Assembly (NCBI GenBank): GCA_004026145.2
Contig: CP034996.1
Span: 7,415,391-7,479,390, forward strand
Direction: 5' to 3'
Length of the DNA stretch: 64,000 nt
DNA from: Takifugu bimaculatus
Taxonomy: Eukaryota; Chordata; Actinopteri; Tetraodontiformes; Tetraodontidae
The position numbers and the translations under genes are program-made. The notes under the pieces are model-generated. The model saw nothing but the letters and a program-made list of their open reading frames with translations, did not search any database and was not told the origin of the DNA. Of the stretch, positions 35,502 to 49,800 are shown in pieces; position 1 is the stretch's first letter; every line of letters starts with the position of its first letter.

Positions 35502-38500
35502 ACACAGACACACACACACTCTCTTTGGTTATAAAAACAGCAAAAAAAATAAATAAAAGCTTTGAAATAAAACTCAGGTGGAGCCAACAGGAACGCTCAT
35601 TAGGAGATGGGGGAAGGGGAAATTCAGGGACACAGTGAAGCACAAGGGGGGCTTAAAAATTTAAACAATGATGAATTGTCATTGTATTTTAGAGACGGTG
35701 AGGTATTTGTTCTTATTTCCATATGGACCGCCCTCAATAGACCTTTCTGTGCCACACTCAACAACCAGCCTATGCAGGCATTATCCCAGGATAAAGGAGA
35801 GACAATGAGCACATATCGAAGGAGAGGAAGAATAATTAATCCATCAGTGGCAAGAATTTTACTCTGAGAAAAACAAGGGCACTAAAACAAGGTGAATTAA
35901 CCGCCAAGTTTTTAATTTGTGTTTATCAAGATAGTATTTTGCTCCATTTTAACAGCAAAGACAATATCTAGAACTGCAACTCAGCCGTGCTCTCAGCAGG
36001 CATTTATGTCATCTTGTAAACATTAAAAATATAAACAGGTAATGCCATTCCTCCTGGCTCCCAAGGGAGGAAACCCTTCTCTCTTTAGTGGGGATCATCA
36101 GGAAATTAAATTGCCCTCAGCTAACTCCGACAAGAACGTCAGTTAAACTACAACCCACGTAAACAGATAGGAGCATTAGCAGACAAATACACATTTAGCT
36201 AAAAAGAACTGCACTATAACCTTGAAAAATCATGACCCAGTGGCCTCAGGACTGAAAATGGCCTCATGACTGAAAATGAAAAGAGAAGTCATCCTGGAAA
36301 AAACTGATTATTATCTGTGGACTGCATTTCATAAAAGTAAAGACACTCAATCACGTGGTCACCACCAGACCAGGGGCCTCACGCACAAAGCCTTGTGTGA
36401 ATTTCATAAAGAAACCTGGTGTACAATCAAATCCAAAAAAGTACCTTTCAGATGTATGAAACTGTGCGCACGACTGAATCCATGCACATTTGTTTTGTAC
36501 ATCTCAATCAGTGCAAAATTTTAAAAAAAAATGCAAATGAGTGTAAACAGGGTGGGATTCCTCTGCATGAATGGATCATGGAAACAAGCCATGAGTCCCA
36601 AAGGCAAGAAGAGGAACTTTACCAAACATTGGAGATGCTCATTAATGAAGTCAAGGAACGAAAAATGATTCTTTTTGGCACGCTGTCCTCTGGTATTAAT
36701 AATAAACGGAAACGAGTTATATTCGGTAATAAATTAAATCAGTTCCCATTTGGGATCATGCACTACTGTAAAGGAATAAAGCTCTGCTGCCGAGAAACAA
36801 TCCGGCCACTTTTACACCTCATGCACTCGTTTAATGACATAAGTACTTTAAACACGGCGACGATAAGGGGCTTGTGGCATCTGTGGTATCGCAGTGAAAA
36901 ACATCAAGTCACTAACTTTAACCACGGACAGTTGCTGAACACAGGATCATAAACTCTACAATAGCATAGTCAACCTCTGTCAGTGCGGGCTTGTAGCCTG
37001 TTGCTGACCACATTGGTCAGAATGAATGGTATGTTGATCCAGGCCACATTGCAATAATGTTGGTTAATTGCATTCGTGCATCACAGATACGTTGTACATG
37101 ATTCTGTACTTTGACTGAATAAAATGCTTCTTCTTTACATAAACAAATTCATCTCGTGATAGCACGTTTATAGCAACGTGTCCGATTACATTAGGAAAAC
37201 CCGCTCTCACTGCAAACTGCGCTTCTATGTTGGCCTGTCCAACTGCAGTGTATATGGGATTTTGATACATGTTGCTGACGTTTGGATAATTCCATCCCCC
37301 TTAGCTAGTATGGCTCAGCTCAGTAATACAGGGTCAGTCCTGATCGGAAGGCCTGTTCTCTGGCTCCTGGCTTTGTCACACTCCAAGTGTGGCCGTTACT
37401 CCATGCACAGTTCCACAAGGACTGTCCTTGGGAACCTAAAGCAGCTGATGAGCCAGTCCTTCTCTTTCTCTGCACAAAGCGCCATTGGCATTATCTTCTA
37501 ATAGCAATATCAATGCTGCCATTGTTGTTAACTGCTTTCTGCAGCATTTCAAACATACTTTTATATCCACTCATGCAATCACAAAGACCTGGGTGTGTTC
37601 ATTGTTCGTCTCTTTATTGTTAATCTGACTATTGCTCTCAGGAATCCCATTTTTGACATTACTAACAGTTTCCCTGCATCATCACTTTGGATCGCCAACA
37701 GCTCCAAAGACCTAGAAATGTGCGTACACCAACCACAAATTTAGTGTGGAGCACTGCACATTTTCACGGTCAGTTCACTTAAATCTGAACGTAAGCAACA
37801 TTTTTGCACGTACGCACCATTTGTTCATGAGGCTTCAATTATTTTTTTAGGCTGTGTGAGGTTAAAGGTGTACTATGGGATCTTGGCACCTGCCAGTGAT
37901 CTGCTAGTTGCCTGCCCCTGAATACGCTGTGAAAAGCCCAGTCTCTGGAGACAACAGGGGGCCATAAATGTTAAAAAAAGAAAGAAAAAAAAACAAGGGC
38001 AGGACAGGCGGTGCACCAAATATAACAAATCACATTCCAGCCAATCATGGATAAGATGGAGAGGGGTGAGGGTCAGTGTGCGTGCAGATATTTACTTCGA
38101 ACCAAGTGACGTTGAGCTTGATCGTATATTGTACCTTTAAGCAGGAAGCAGCAGTACCTCAGTTCTAAACAGGACCTCTGATGCCTTCATCGAGAAAGTT
38201 TAAAAATGTGTCACAGTTCTAAACCAAATATCTTCACTGCCTGAAAATGGTTTAAGTTTCCTTCAACACTGAGGATATAGAAATTGATTAAAATGTGGCC
38301 ATGATGATTCACATTTGCAGCTAATTTGCAAACAAAAATGGCCAATTTCATCAATGGGTATTATCCTCCCAACTATGTCAGCGACCTCAAAAATTCCAGT
38401 CATAATTTTCAGTAGTGGGCCTGTAGCTCTGCTTATGAATAAAACAGGTTACAGTCTGTTTACATTATTTTCACTGCCATTGCAAAATATTAGGAAGACA

Positions 38501-39093
38501 ACTGCCTTTCAGCTGAAATATAGCAAGGCACTGAGAGCCATATTCACATGGTAATTACTGCTGGCACTGTTTAGCCTTCATCCACTTTAGTTTTTTGCCT
38601 GCTATCAGAGCTTTATCACAATCTATAAAATCAGCCTTGTGGAATTAATATGCAGTTAATCACAAACCATTTAGTTTCAGCCTGACGACATAATGGCTAA
38701 AGGCTGTATCAATTAGTGTGTGTATAAATGTGTATTACAAGCAGATTTGGTAGGTCAAGAAGAACAAAAATGTCGAGAGGAAAGATGCCTGGTCTGATTA
38801 AAACCCAGCAATTTATTGTGCAGATAAAAACCAGCATAATACAACCAAGCACAGGGGAAAAAAACTGAAATCTGTACTGTCTTCTAGCTTTACATTAACT
38901 ATGTAAAGTACTAATAATTTACAATACTAGATCCTGTAATGCAACCATTCCCATAGACACACTCAGATTTGTGGTGGAAGAATTTAAAACTGTGCGTCCT
39001 AAAACTTGAAACGGCATTGGGTACAGATAAAACTCCCTCAGAGATTTTCAATGTGTGCCTCTTGTGGGATCAAGGGCATATGAATAGCAATCT

Positions 39094-39139
<46 letters not shown>

Positions 39140-39146
39140 TGTGTGT

Positions 39147-39186
<40 letters not shown>

Positions 39187-41469
39187 GTCCGTTTGATTAT
39201 CTGAAAATGACTGGAAACTGAGGCGCCATTTTGAAAACTGTAGGCAGATAGTCCACTGTTGGGAAAGTGTGTGTGTTGTGCACCAATCAGAGAGGAGACA
39301 AATGCGGAATGTGCTTTCATATCCCAACTTTGAAAATAACTTCAATGATATTTGCATTTTTTTTTTCAGCATCCTCAGCCTCGGCATTTTTGTTAGGTTC
39401 TACTGCTTTAGTCAGTGCTACATCCAATCATGAACTTTCGAGACTTTTTGAGTATGGTAGATTTCTTCAAAGTGAGATTTGTTGATTTAAAAAAAAGCAT
39501 CTCATATGATGTGGGATAAGTGGTTATCAGTTGCCTATGGTGACAATTTTCAGGAAGATCTGTACACTTAACAATTCAGTGGCACTGCAGAGATTCTTTC
39601 CACAGAATTGATTGCTTTAATGTCTCTGCTGCCATGGACTTCTCTGACGCAGAGTCACAGACAGCTGCAGCTGGTTAGACCTAAATGTTAGCCACTAAAA
39701 GCTCAAGACCACGCTTAAGTTTTGATACCATTCATATAGTCTGCTAGAGCCTGTCAGTCAAAAGGAGAGTCAATAAAAAGGACAAATGCAAAATCAGAAC
39801 AACACATACCACTTTGTCCTCTTGCTGATTGTCCGAGGCCATTAAGCTCCATTCAATATCCAGTGGTCCAGTATCTTCAGAGGCCAGGGTGAACTGGCAT
39901 TCCAATTTCACACTCTGACCACTGGCCTTCTCTATAGATGATGGCCCTGTGGTTGTAATCTCAAGACCAGAGGCTAAACCTGGAAAAACACACAAACACA
40001 CACAAAATTTCAGACCATCTAATGTAAAAAAAACAATGTAGATGATGGATTTTTTTTTTAAAATAAATAGACACAAGATTGACATCACTCAGACTGTAAA
40101 TGCTTCCTTAGTTAGTTATAGTGGGTTTCCCTCTGGCAAAGAAAATACAGCAGAAATGCAAGAAATGTAAAAACCCAACAAAACACCAGAACATAATTTA
40201 ACTTAATATATTATGTCCTTGGTCAAAATAAATCAATAAAATCCCTCTGTCTTTTCATCTTTACATATTTCTGACAGTGTGTCATCATCCAGCTGGCAGG
40301 TCTGACAGGAGCAACATGATTCTAAACACAAGAACATTCTACACTACACTACACTAAACTAAAGTCATGGGGGAAAATGTCAGCTAAAATGAGGCTTCTA
40401 TTAAGATAACCACACAAATGCACCCATGTCAGATACATCATTTAGTTTATATGCTCATTGGCGCACATAAAACGTATTAAAGATGCGAGTGAATTTTAAC
40501 TCAAACTGCATGCAGAGGATGGGCATTAAAGCTTTGGTCTTGTTTATGTGTGAGGGCTGATAGTTCATGTTCATTATGCTGGCCAAGCAGCAGAAAGCAT
40601 TTGCAGTAATTATATACCAGCTTGTTCAAGTATTGTAACATGGAAAAGAAGCCACGGCTACCACATTTTGGCACCCATTTTAGTGAATGCAATATAACAC
40701 TATTTTGACTCAAACAGCTCCAAAAGCCAGTTTAACACTTTAACTGCTGCTCATCATCATTTGTCCAATGTCTGATTACAGAACTACTGTTACATAAACA
40801 CACTCGTCAATCTAAAGGGGACTGGGAATGAAATAGCTCAAATTTCCAAACAGCACACTGCAAAGCCAAAATGCCCCATTTAAAAGCACAATGATGAAAC
40901 CGTACCACAATAATGGAACTGACGATACCTCTATATAAAACAAATAAATCTAGTGATTTAATTTCGTGTACTGACTGTGCAGGAATTATCGTGAGACTGC
41001 CAAAATATTGACTTGCTTTTTTAGATACATGACTACATTTGCCACTTTGCATAAATACTAACACTTGAATGTTCAATGTCAAACAGGACTGTATCAATAT
41101 AGAATCTGTTCCCTGTCTTCTCCTCACCCAACAGGTTATTAGCTTAGTAATTCGACAATATGGCAAGTAAAGGAGGGCAGACTAGCATTCCAAACAAATC
41201 TGATTAACCGAAATATATATTTTGCAGTGATTTAGATGATGAAAGACAGACAGACAGAAAGAAGAGCGGGTATGAATTCACATATCAATCCCACTCTTTT
41301 TCTTCTTCAAATTTCTAGTTAAGAATAGGGTAATATGGCCAAACTAATAAAAAGCAACACTACAGAGGATTATTCACACAGGGTCTGACAGTTCACCCAC
41401 ACCCACTATTGTTGAAGCACAATGCCTGCAAGCACTTAATATCTGTGCAAAGCACTCGGTTTTATTCCT

Positions 41470-41504
<35 letters not shown>

Positions 41505-44201
41505 TGGCTGGTTTTTACCCCACAGATTTTGACAGATACCCTTGGAGGTTACAATTCACCATCTTCAATCAGAACAAGCTGTAAAGCAATAGGGGGAAAA
41601 CTGAGATGGTGTCAATCACTGTCATAATGCATACACATTTTGGCATCTTCATGATGGAAAGCGGTGTCGATCATTCATTTAACTGTACCGAGGGTATTCT
41701 TCTAAGTCGCTTAGAGCGAAGAGGAAACAGCTCTGGTAGAGAGAAAGAAAGCTATGTGGGGTGTGGGACGTCTCCTCCATTCAGAGTGAAATAAATGGAA
41801 GAAAGAGTGCCACTTCAGGATCTTGTATTTCCACTGTTGGTCAACAAACCTGCCTGTCTGGGACCAAGACTGGCAAAGCCGAAGATTATATACCCACAAA
41901 TGCTCACACACAAAAAACACAATTTTGAAAAATGTGAAGTAATATCTTCTGGCATTTACACACACAGGCGATGATAATTAAAATCACTATGTTTTGTTAT
42001 TTTTGTTATAATCACTGTTTTTATTGTTTCTGGATATTCTTCAGATCGATTCTCTCAACTGGTATACTTCTTTATTAGTTATCCATCTTGTCCCTTGCAA
42101 TAGTGAAAAAATACCTGCTGCTGCGAGGTTCTACAGCTGTGACGTTTCATTCCCGTGTGGGATTAATCTCTTTATCTTCATCCAAGAATTGACCTCTTTA
42201 TTAAGACTAATAATGATCGAAGGTAATGTAATTGGCTAAAAGAAAGACCATGACCATTCGATCTACGGAAAGGTGTAAAATTAATATACTACTCCTAAAA
42301 TCAACTAGGCACATTAGTGCATTAGTGGAAGCACATGCCGCATAATTAAAGACCCGTCTCCATTCCTGATCATTCCCTGTTTGCCATCCTTATGAGAGTC
42401 TATCAGTTTGCAGTGCAGTGGCTGACACAGCACATTTAAGTATGGTTACTGGGAGACTGTGAATGAAAGAAAGGAATTCAATGTGTCAGCATATCCTGCC
42501 CAGTGCCCCTACTGCTATTCAGTCACCCCCACCCTAAATTTCTCTATTCCTCCTTGTCAATCATTCTGTCCAACATACACATGATTGTCAACCACTCTAG
42601 CCTTCAGATTCTCTGGTCCTGCTGATTATAACCCCCCCGCCCCCCACTTTTGTTAACATACAATAGGGTGTGAATCCTGTCTCCCGGCAACCAATTCCCA
42701 AGAGAAGCAGGCCATGGTACAAACGGCATGAGAAAAAAAGGAAAGGCAGAGAGAAATAAAGTAGCTGAAGACAGAAATCAGAACTGACCTAACCTGTTGT
42801 CAATAATAGCTTCAACATTGACAATATTTATGGTTCACAATCTGGATGCGTGTCATGCCATTCTGTGGCCATTCTGTGGATTGCTAGCATAACATTTCTT
42901 TACATTACCTTTATACATACAAACATATTCAAATGAACATGTTCTCAATTATAATGAAATCGAATGAAATAAGTACCAAATCTTACATCTAGGTGTTGTT
43001 GCAGTTGTCTTTGTGCACAAATGCATAGTTACTGATTCTAAAAAATAAATGATAAAGGCAGAACTAAGGAAGTTTTGTGATGGCATTTTGACAGTGAAAT
43101 AGTATTGGTATACAAAGCTGATGCACAATAGTTTAAAATTACACTCACAAACACTGGTTCAATTATTTATGTGAAATAAATATGTTAAACACATTTTTTG
43201 CAATCCACTTCAGTTTGCATAATAGGTGATTTTTTTTTTGTGCAGTAAATGCCATCACAGCTTGTGTGGTCATGTGACAGCATGGCTACAGTCTGATTGG
43301 TAAAACGGAGTCACTGTGATTATTGCTGGTACATCTGATGTGGTTGGTGGTCTGACAAAAGCTAAACATAACTAAGGCTGAAAAATACAGATTTTTTTAT
43401 GGCCGAATCAGATTTTTTTTTTTTTTTACCAAATTAACAATAAAAGTTCGATAAGAAAGTAGAAATTTTTAATATATAACAATAAAAACAACAATGAACG
43501 AATTTTAACTCTTAAACATTGCAGCATGTAGTCTAGTACAAGTGACATTCCTGGGAAAAGTAATCCAAAAAATTTTAAAATTACTTTACACTTCTGTTTA
43601 AGAGCGGGATTGTAATGCGAGAGATGCTCTGCATTTTCCCCTGAGATTATTCCTCTCTTTTTCAGAGATCTGGTCAATCTCACTCAATCCTGCCTCACTC
43701 AGAACAGAAAGAGGCAGGTTTAGAAAGGAATTTTCTTGCCAGTGGTGCCGGAAGGTAGAAGCCGGATGCATTTTTACCACCACTGCAGTAGCAGACCAGT
43801 CTGTCTGTCTGTCGATAAATGGCTCCCGTAGGTACTGATCCAGCTGCTAAGCGATTTGTTGCTCATCATCAATCTATTTAGAGGTTGATCAAAGAGACCC
43901 CTAAAGCATTTGCATACATTTGTCCAAGCAGGCCAGATGGAGCACAGGAGTTCCGGAGTTATCGGCCGCTGATACATCAATCGAACACTAAAAACTAATG
44001 TATATCATTGTATAAGAATTATAGAGAGAAGTAACGGCTCCGGGGTAGCCCAGTGTAGCAGTAGGCATTTCTTCTTCACAAATCTACCCCATAAAACTAA
44101 AAAGTGCAGTGCAGTAAACCTACTCAGAAGTATTTCTTTTTTCAAAAAGAAAATCAAGTAAATGTGATGGAGTGAATATAACTCTTTTCTACCCACCTTT
44201 G

Positions 44202-44255
<54 letters not shown>

Positions 44256-46739
44256 TAGTCATCCAGTGATATAGTTGAAAAAATACAGAAAAATGTGGAG
44301 TTAGAAGCAGATAAATATGTCAGCGCAGCATTTCTAAGGTCATCACTTTTGATAAATCTGAATGTGAGCCTTACCCTTTGTTCATGAGGCCCCTGTCCTG
44401 TCAGCACTCCATGTTGTAAACACTACACATCTGTGGAAAGCAGAGAGTGGGCCCATAGAAATATACAAGTGCTGGTCGCGTCATTCAGGCTCTATGGTGC
44501 GTACTTAACGTCAACAAGAAGGCAACAAGGTTTCTAGTACCGTATATGTGAGCTGTGAGCTGGATCCTGCATATTATCAGGGCCAATGAGAGTGTGGCCA
44601 TATCGTGGGATGTTTGTAGCTAGCCGACAATGGTGAAAAACTGAAATAATATTATGTCTATCGCAGATGATGCAATACCAACAGCGAGCTAAACACAAGC
44701 ATAACAAGGCCAAAGAGTTGCCAGATGATAATGTGGCAGGTGATTTATTGCTTTGTAAACTCTGCCAGCATTCTATTGATTGGAGATGAAAAATTCATGC
44801 AACGGCATGAGCGCTGGTTTTTAAACTAGATTTAATCTCATAAGCAGTATTATTTCTGTTGGCACTTGGAAGTGTTATGATGCATCATGCAGTATTTCCT
44901 TATGAAGGTATCGAGAAGGGTTGTTGGTGTTACCTTCATAAATTCAAGGTAATCTGTGTACAATCTGTGTACAACAGCCATTTACATTTAAAACACTGCT
45001 TTTGGTAAATTAAGAGTAAGAGTTTCAAAAATATTGGCAAAAAAAAACACCATGGATTTTATATCTGTGACCCATCAGCTGGTCAGCTGCTATGACGATA
45101 TGGAATCCAGCTGCCAGCCCTAACACTCCACCACAGAAATGTCGTTTATCAGCCTCAGATATGAATAGACCTCATATGAACGGACCAAACATGACTTTCT
45201 TATGGTGTCAAAGTGCTTATTTCCATAACAGTAATTTAAAACTACTAGTTCATTGTAAATTCAACAGAGAACACAAAACAAAGAATAGCTGTGGGTATTA
45301 ACTAACAGAATTTAATTTTAATTTAACAAAAATAACTTGAAATTTTATCCACAAACACAATGTGCCCAATCATGCTGGGAAACGCCTCCCTCCGACGCAA
45401 CAATATTATGTACAATTCCTTATTTTTTTAACTTTGTTTGTACTTGCACAAAATACACTATAACAGAAATGTTCTGCTTTCTATTGTTTTCTGTCACTTT
45501 ATACTTTTTTAAGCAGGACAGGAGTTTCTTAAACAAAGATTTCTCTTTTTTGGAAAGGTTATCTTTTATTCTGATAATGTTATTTTACACTAAAAAAAAA
45601 TGTTGAATAATGGAGAACCAAAAAGGCTAAAAACCCTTGTTAGCTTGACCACAGGAGAAATGTTAATTACACTACAGAAGCATTTCACAGATATTCCATA
45701 TATAGAATATTATGTATACCACTGATTTAGTGTGAAAAAAAAATTCAGAAATTCCATCCACAGATAGAACGCACCTTCTTATCTCCCCCGCCATGTTTTT
45801 AAAACTTTGTTCGTTGTACATTATTGTTTCAAATTCATACCGCCTTCAAAACGATACCGGTATAAGCCAGGAAACCAGTATACCGCCCAGCCCTATGGTC
45901 AAACCTTTATTTGGTGCTCCAGGAAGAACACGTGCATCTCGGGTTATTTACTCACATTACTTATTTATCTCTAACTCCCACAAAACAAATTATGTGCAAA
46001 AACTCTTCAAAATAGAACCTCCTTTAACATCAACAGTTTAGTGTTGCTAGGACTGTTGGCAACACTAATTGTACTCTCCTGCAGCTCAAAGTTCTAACTG
46101 CTCCAAAGGTCTTCCATTTTTTCTAAGTGCCAATGACTTAAAGGCTGTTTTGACATACCGGTAATTGAAAATTAAATGATGAGTGTGACAGATGGCAGGG
46201 ATTGCTCTTCAATGTCTAAGCAGTTGACAGAATTTAGATGAGTCTATGGGGTGACTATCTATCTATCCATCTATCTGTCCATCTATCTATCCATCTATCT
46301 ATCCATCTATCTATCCATCTATCCATCTATCCAGAGAGAGCGAGAGAGAGAGCGAGAGAGAGAGAGAGCGAGAGCGAGAGCGAGAGAATGTCTTTTTATT
46401 GCACTGTTTTATGATATTGCAGATATATAAATTTGCAGAGCAATCATAAGGGCTTTTTAAAGGACAGAGGGAGAAGAGATGGGGAAAGTAATGACAAACC
46501 AATGTCTGCTCAATCTTTAATGGGACTTTAATTAAAAGGTCTTCATCACAGGGATCCTGGGCCATGTCCTTGGGATTAGCGCTTCTTAAATACAGAATAT
46601 GTTCCTTATATAATAGAATACATTTTCATTAGAATGATCAAGTGAATAAAATTATTCGGCAGCTTCTTCCTGAACCTTTTTTGAACACTTCTCCAGTAAA
46701 AATCAACTGGAGCGAATCCAACACACACACACACACTCA

Positions 46740-46833
<94 letters not shown>

Positions 46834-49800
46834 TATCTAAAGAACCCTGAGGAGTCAGATAAGAACCTCCTATATCTCAGATCTGTCGAAACAAAGACGT
46901 GAGCACACAAACAAACAAATGTCCTTCAGGGTGTGTGACGCTCAGGCACATTGTCAGATGGGGACAATATGGGCAGGCTGTGCCATAAAATTGATTCGAG
47001 CCTGATAGTACTGCCATGGGCAGCCTCAGCAATGCAGGAGGGAAATAAAACCAACCAAGATGCAGGGAGACAGACCGTTTTAAAGACGCATTGGTGTCCT
47101 TTTTTATGCTAAAGATAAGACACTAACAATACAACTGGAGTGTGTTCTCTTTGACAGATTCCTCAATAATTAATGACACCTTCTCATTTAACAAAAGAAA
47201 AGGTTTCCCCACAAGGGATTAGTGAACACCTGACAAAGATGTGAAAGCTGCTGCGAAACAGCTTACCCGTATTCACATACGGTTTGTTTCTGCAAGTAAG
47301 TGGCATCTGGTGCCACGTGCCACTAAGAATGACACATGGAGCCAATCTGTGTGCACAGACCCCACTTGTGGACACAGGGACTTCATGCCCCCTTCAAGGC
47401 GTTTGCCCATTTGGAAGGAAACTGCACATTTATGGCCTGCTGAAAGTCATTTTATAGGTCTGTAGCAGTGCTCCCTCTGTCTCCTTGCACAAAGGAAAAT
47501 ATAACAATCACACTGCTGGGTTATGGTCATCCTTCACCATTCCCGTTGTCCTGGCCTATCTCATGGCATTACGAGGACACTGGTGGTAAGTGTGTGTGTT
47601 TGCGTGTGTGTACAAATTAGCCAAGAAACACTAATAAAGGATATAATGAAAAAGGAAAGGAAAATGGTGATCAACACCTGCAAACCCATTCCTGACTAGG
47701 GGTTGTCTTGTTAACTGCCCCTTCTTTCCAGCTGTTGTTTACACAAAAGCGGGTGAAACCGATTCAGGACTGGGGCAATAATCAATAAAACAATTAATAA
47801 TGATAGATGAAAATGAACTCCATCATTTTGCCGGGCTCAGTATGCATGAATGTGCATGTGTTGGTCTCAGCCCATGAGAACAAGCTGTAAAGCGCATTTG
47901 TTTGGTTGCAGAATGAACAGTGTGAACCCGTAGGGGGGAAGGCGGGATCACTAGAACACACAGATGCACACACACACACATTCCGTGAGCCTTGGGAGGA
48001 ACAATACAAGGTAGATGCAGTAGAAATTAGGAGGGAAACAATGTTGCAACGCTAACTTTGGCTTCAAATCATGTGAGCAAGGCGAACCCAAACGAGCCAA
48101 AACGGAGCAGCCAGTATGACAGATTTGTTCAAAGGTGGTGGCAACTAAAAGAATGTTGCATAATGCAGTTTTCCCAGCTGATGAGAAAAAACGCACCTTG
48201 ACACGCAGAGCCTTCATTCCAACATTCCATGAAGCTTTTGGTCGACAAAGTAAATACAAATACAAAATGTTGTGCACAAGTGTAGTTCGATACAGAATAA
48301 AAGAATAAAAGCTGTCTAACAGAATTGAAAAGCCAGAAGTTCAAGAAACGCTTCAAACATTTGAAAAGGAGGAATTACCTTCAGAGAAAATGTCAGAAAG
48401 AACTTTTTGACAGAGTGAAAAATGGCATATTAAAGGAAATCAGTTTTGCTCCCAGTGGCTCTTGTGAATCCCCCTGTTGGCTCGGGCCCTTTTGGCACAA
48501 TATTTTAAGACAATAGGCTCCAACTTGGGTTTTCAGATGGAGAGTGATTTTAAATTGGATGAATATTGGTGCTTTTTTCACCTTAGGCAGCTAGTAAAGG
48601 TGAAGATCTTCCTTGCACAAAAGCACAAATATTCCACACCTTCATCCCAGCTAGGCTGGATTACTGCACTTCTGTGTCAGCCAGTCCTCCCTCACATGTC
48701 TCCAATTAGCAAAATGCTGCTGTTCACCCCTTAACTGAAGTATAAGGAAGGTATGAGGAAGCACGTTACTCCCTGGCCTCCCTTCACTAGCTCCCTGCGC
48801 ATTTTAGAATTGATGCTGAAATTATTGTTTGTTAATCTTTAAATGGCGTTGCCCTGCTCTACCGCTCTGAGCCACTACATCCCTACGAGCCTGCCCGGTG
48901 CCTCAGGTCAGCTGATCAGCTGCTTCCGGAGGTACCAAAGTCGAAGTGGAAACTCAAGAGTGGATAAGATTCTGCTGCCCATCTCAGACTGTGGACGGAC
49001 GTCCTATCACCTAGGAGACAAGCCTCTCACTGTCCCTTTCATAAACTCTTCTTAACTTTCATTCCCTTGCTGGTTTTAGTGCTTAATTGTTTGAATATTA
49101 TTGTTTTGTTGTTATTTTCTCATTTAATCTTATTTATGTTCATTTTATATTGTGATTTTAAAAACAGGTGTAGTGAATTCACTCAATGGTTCGAGCTCTG
49201 GAAAAAACGTTAGTTGTGGTTACACCCTAAGCAAAAACTACTCAGTTCCTGATTGTTCCTGCAACTAAGACACACTCTAGTGTGTGTAATGACAGGTGCA
49301 CTTATAAATAACTGCTTTAGTGTTCTTGGATACATGCAGCTTTGGTCGTAACACTGTTTCTATTTATTTTTAATAAACTGTGCATCAGATAACGATTGTT
49401 AAAGTTGTTTGTGTTACAACTACAATACACCCCCTCCAGCAGTAGCTCCTACATTTAGAATGATGACCGATAATGACTAAATATGCTGATAAAGGCACAA
49501 TGGCTAGAATGCTAGAATGGCTTTCAACGCTACAATGGAACACAACAAAAAAACATTCATCTGATTGCACAAATGATCAGAGCTCCTCAAAACCAAACCC
49601 TAAAAGGCTTGTGAAGTTTTCAGGTGATCACAAATAATTTACAGGCAAAACTGTTGTCACTGATAAAATGGTCGGGAACATTGTGTGGTCGCAGCAGATT
49701 TTCACGATTCTACAATACAAGCGTAACATTCGTTCTGAAATTGCGCCATACCATAATGCATCTTGCTGCTTTTACTCTAAAGCGGTTTCAGGCCTTTTTT

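Larger units (their letters stand above)
39980..48599. other. cxadr intron 1, distal part
   Basis: No coding exon recognised. Holds the microsatellites listed separately, a truncated MITE end near 45838-45893 and a Harbinger-like end near 44383-44402. The rest shows nothing I can name. Confidence 0.5.

Noticed and set aside
36419..36952. 177-codon + strand frame that could be taken for a host gene
   Set aside because: Its only recognisable part is the Myb-like region of a Harbinger transposon and it lies between that element's ends.
41468..41502. CTG repeat as a coding poly-Leu/Ala/Cys tract
   Set aside because: It lies deep in cxadr intron 1 with no splice-supported exon around it.
46642..46902. 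Open frame with a long Thr-His repeat
   Set aside because: It is only the translation of the (AC)n microsatellite; the same holds for 7257-7609, 22650-22847, 35404-35643 and 38969-39387.
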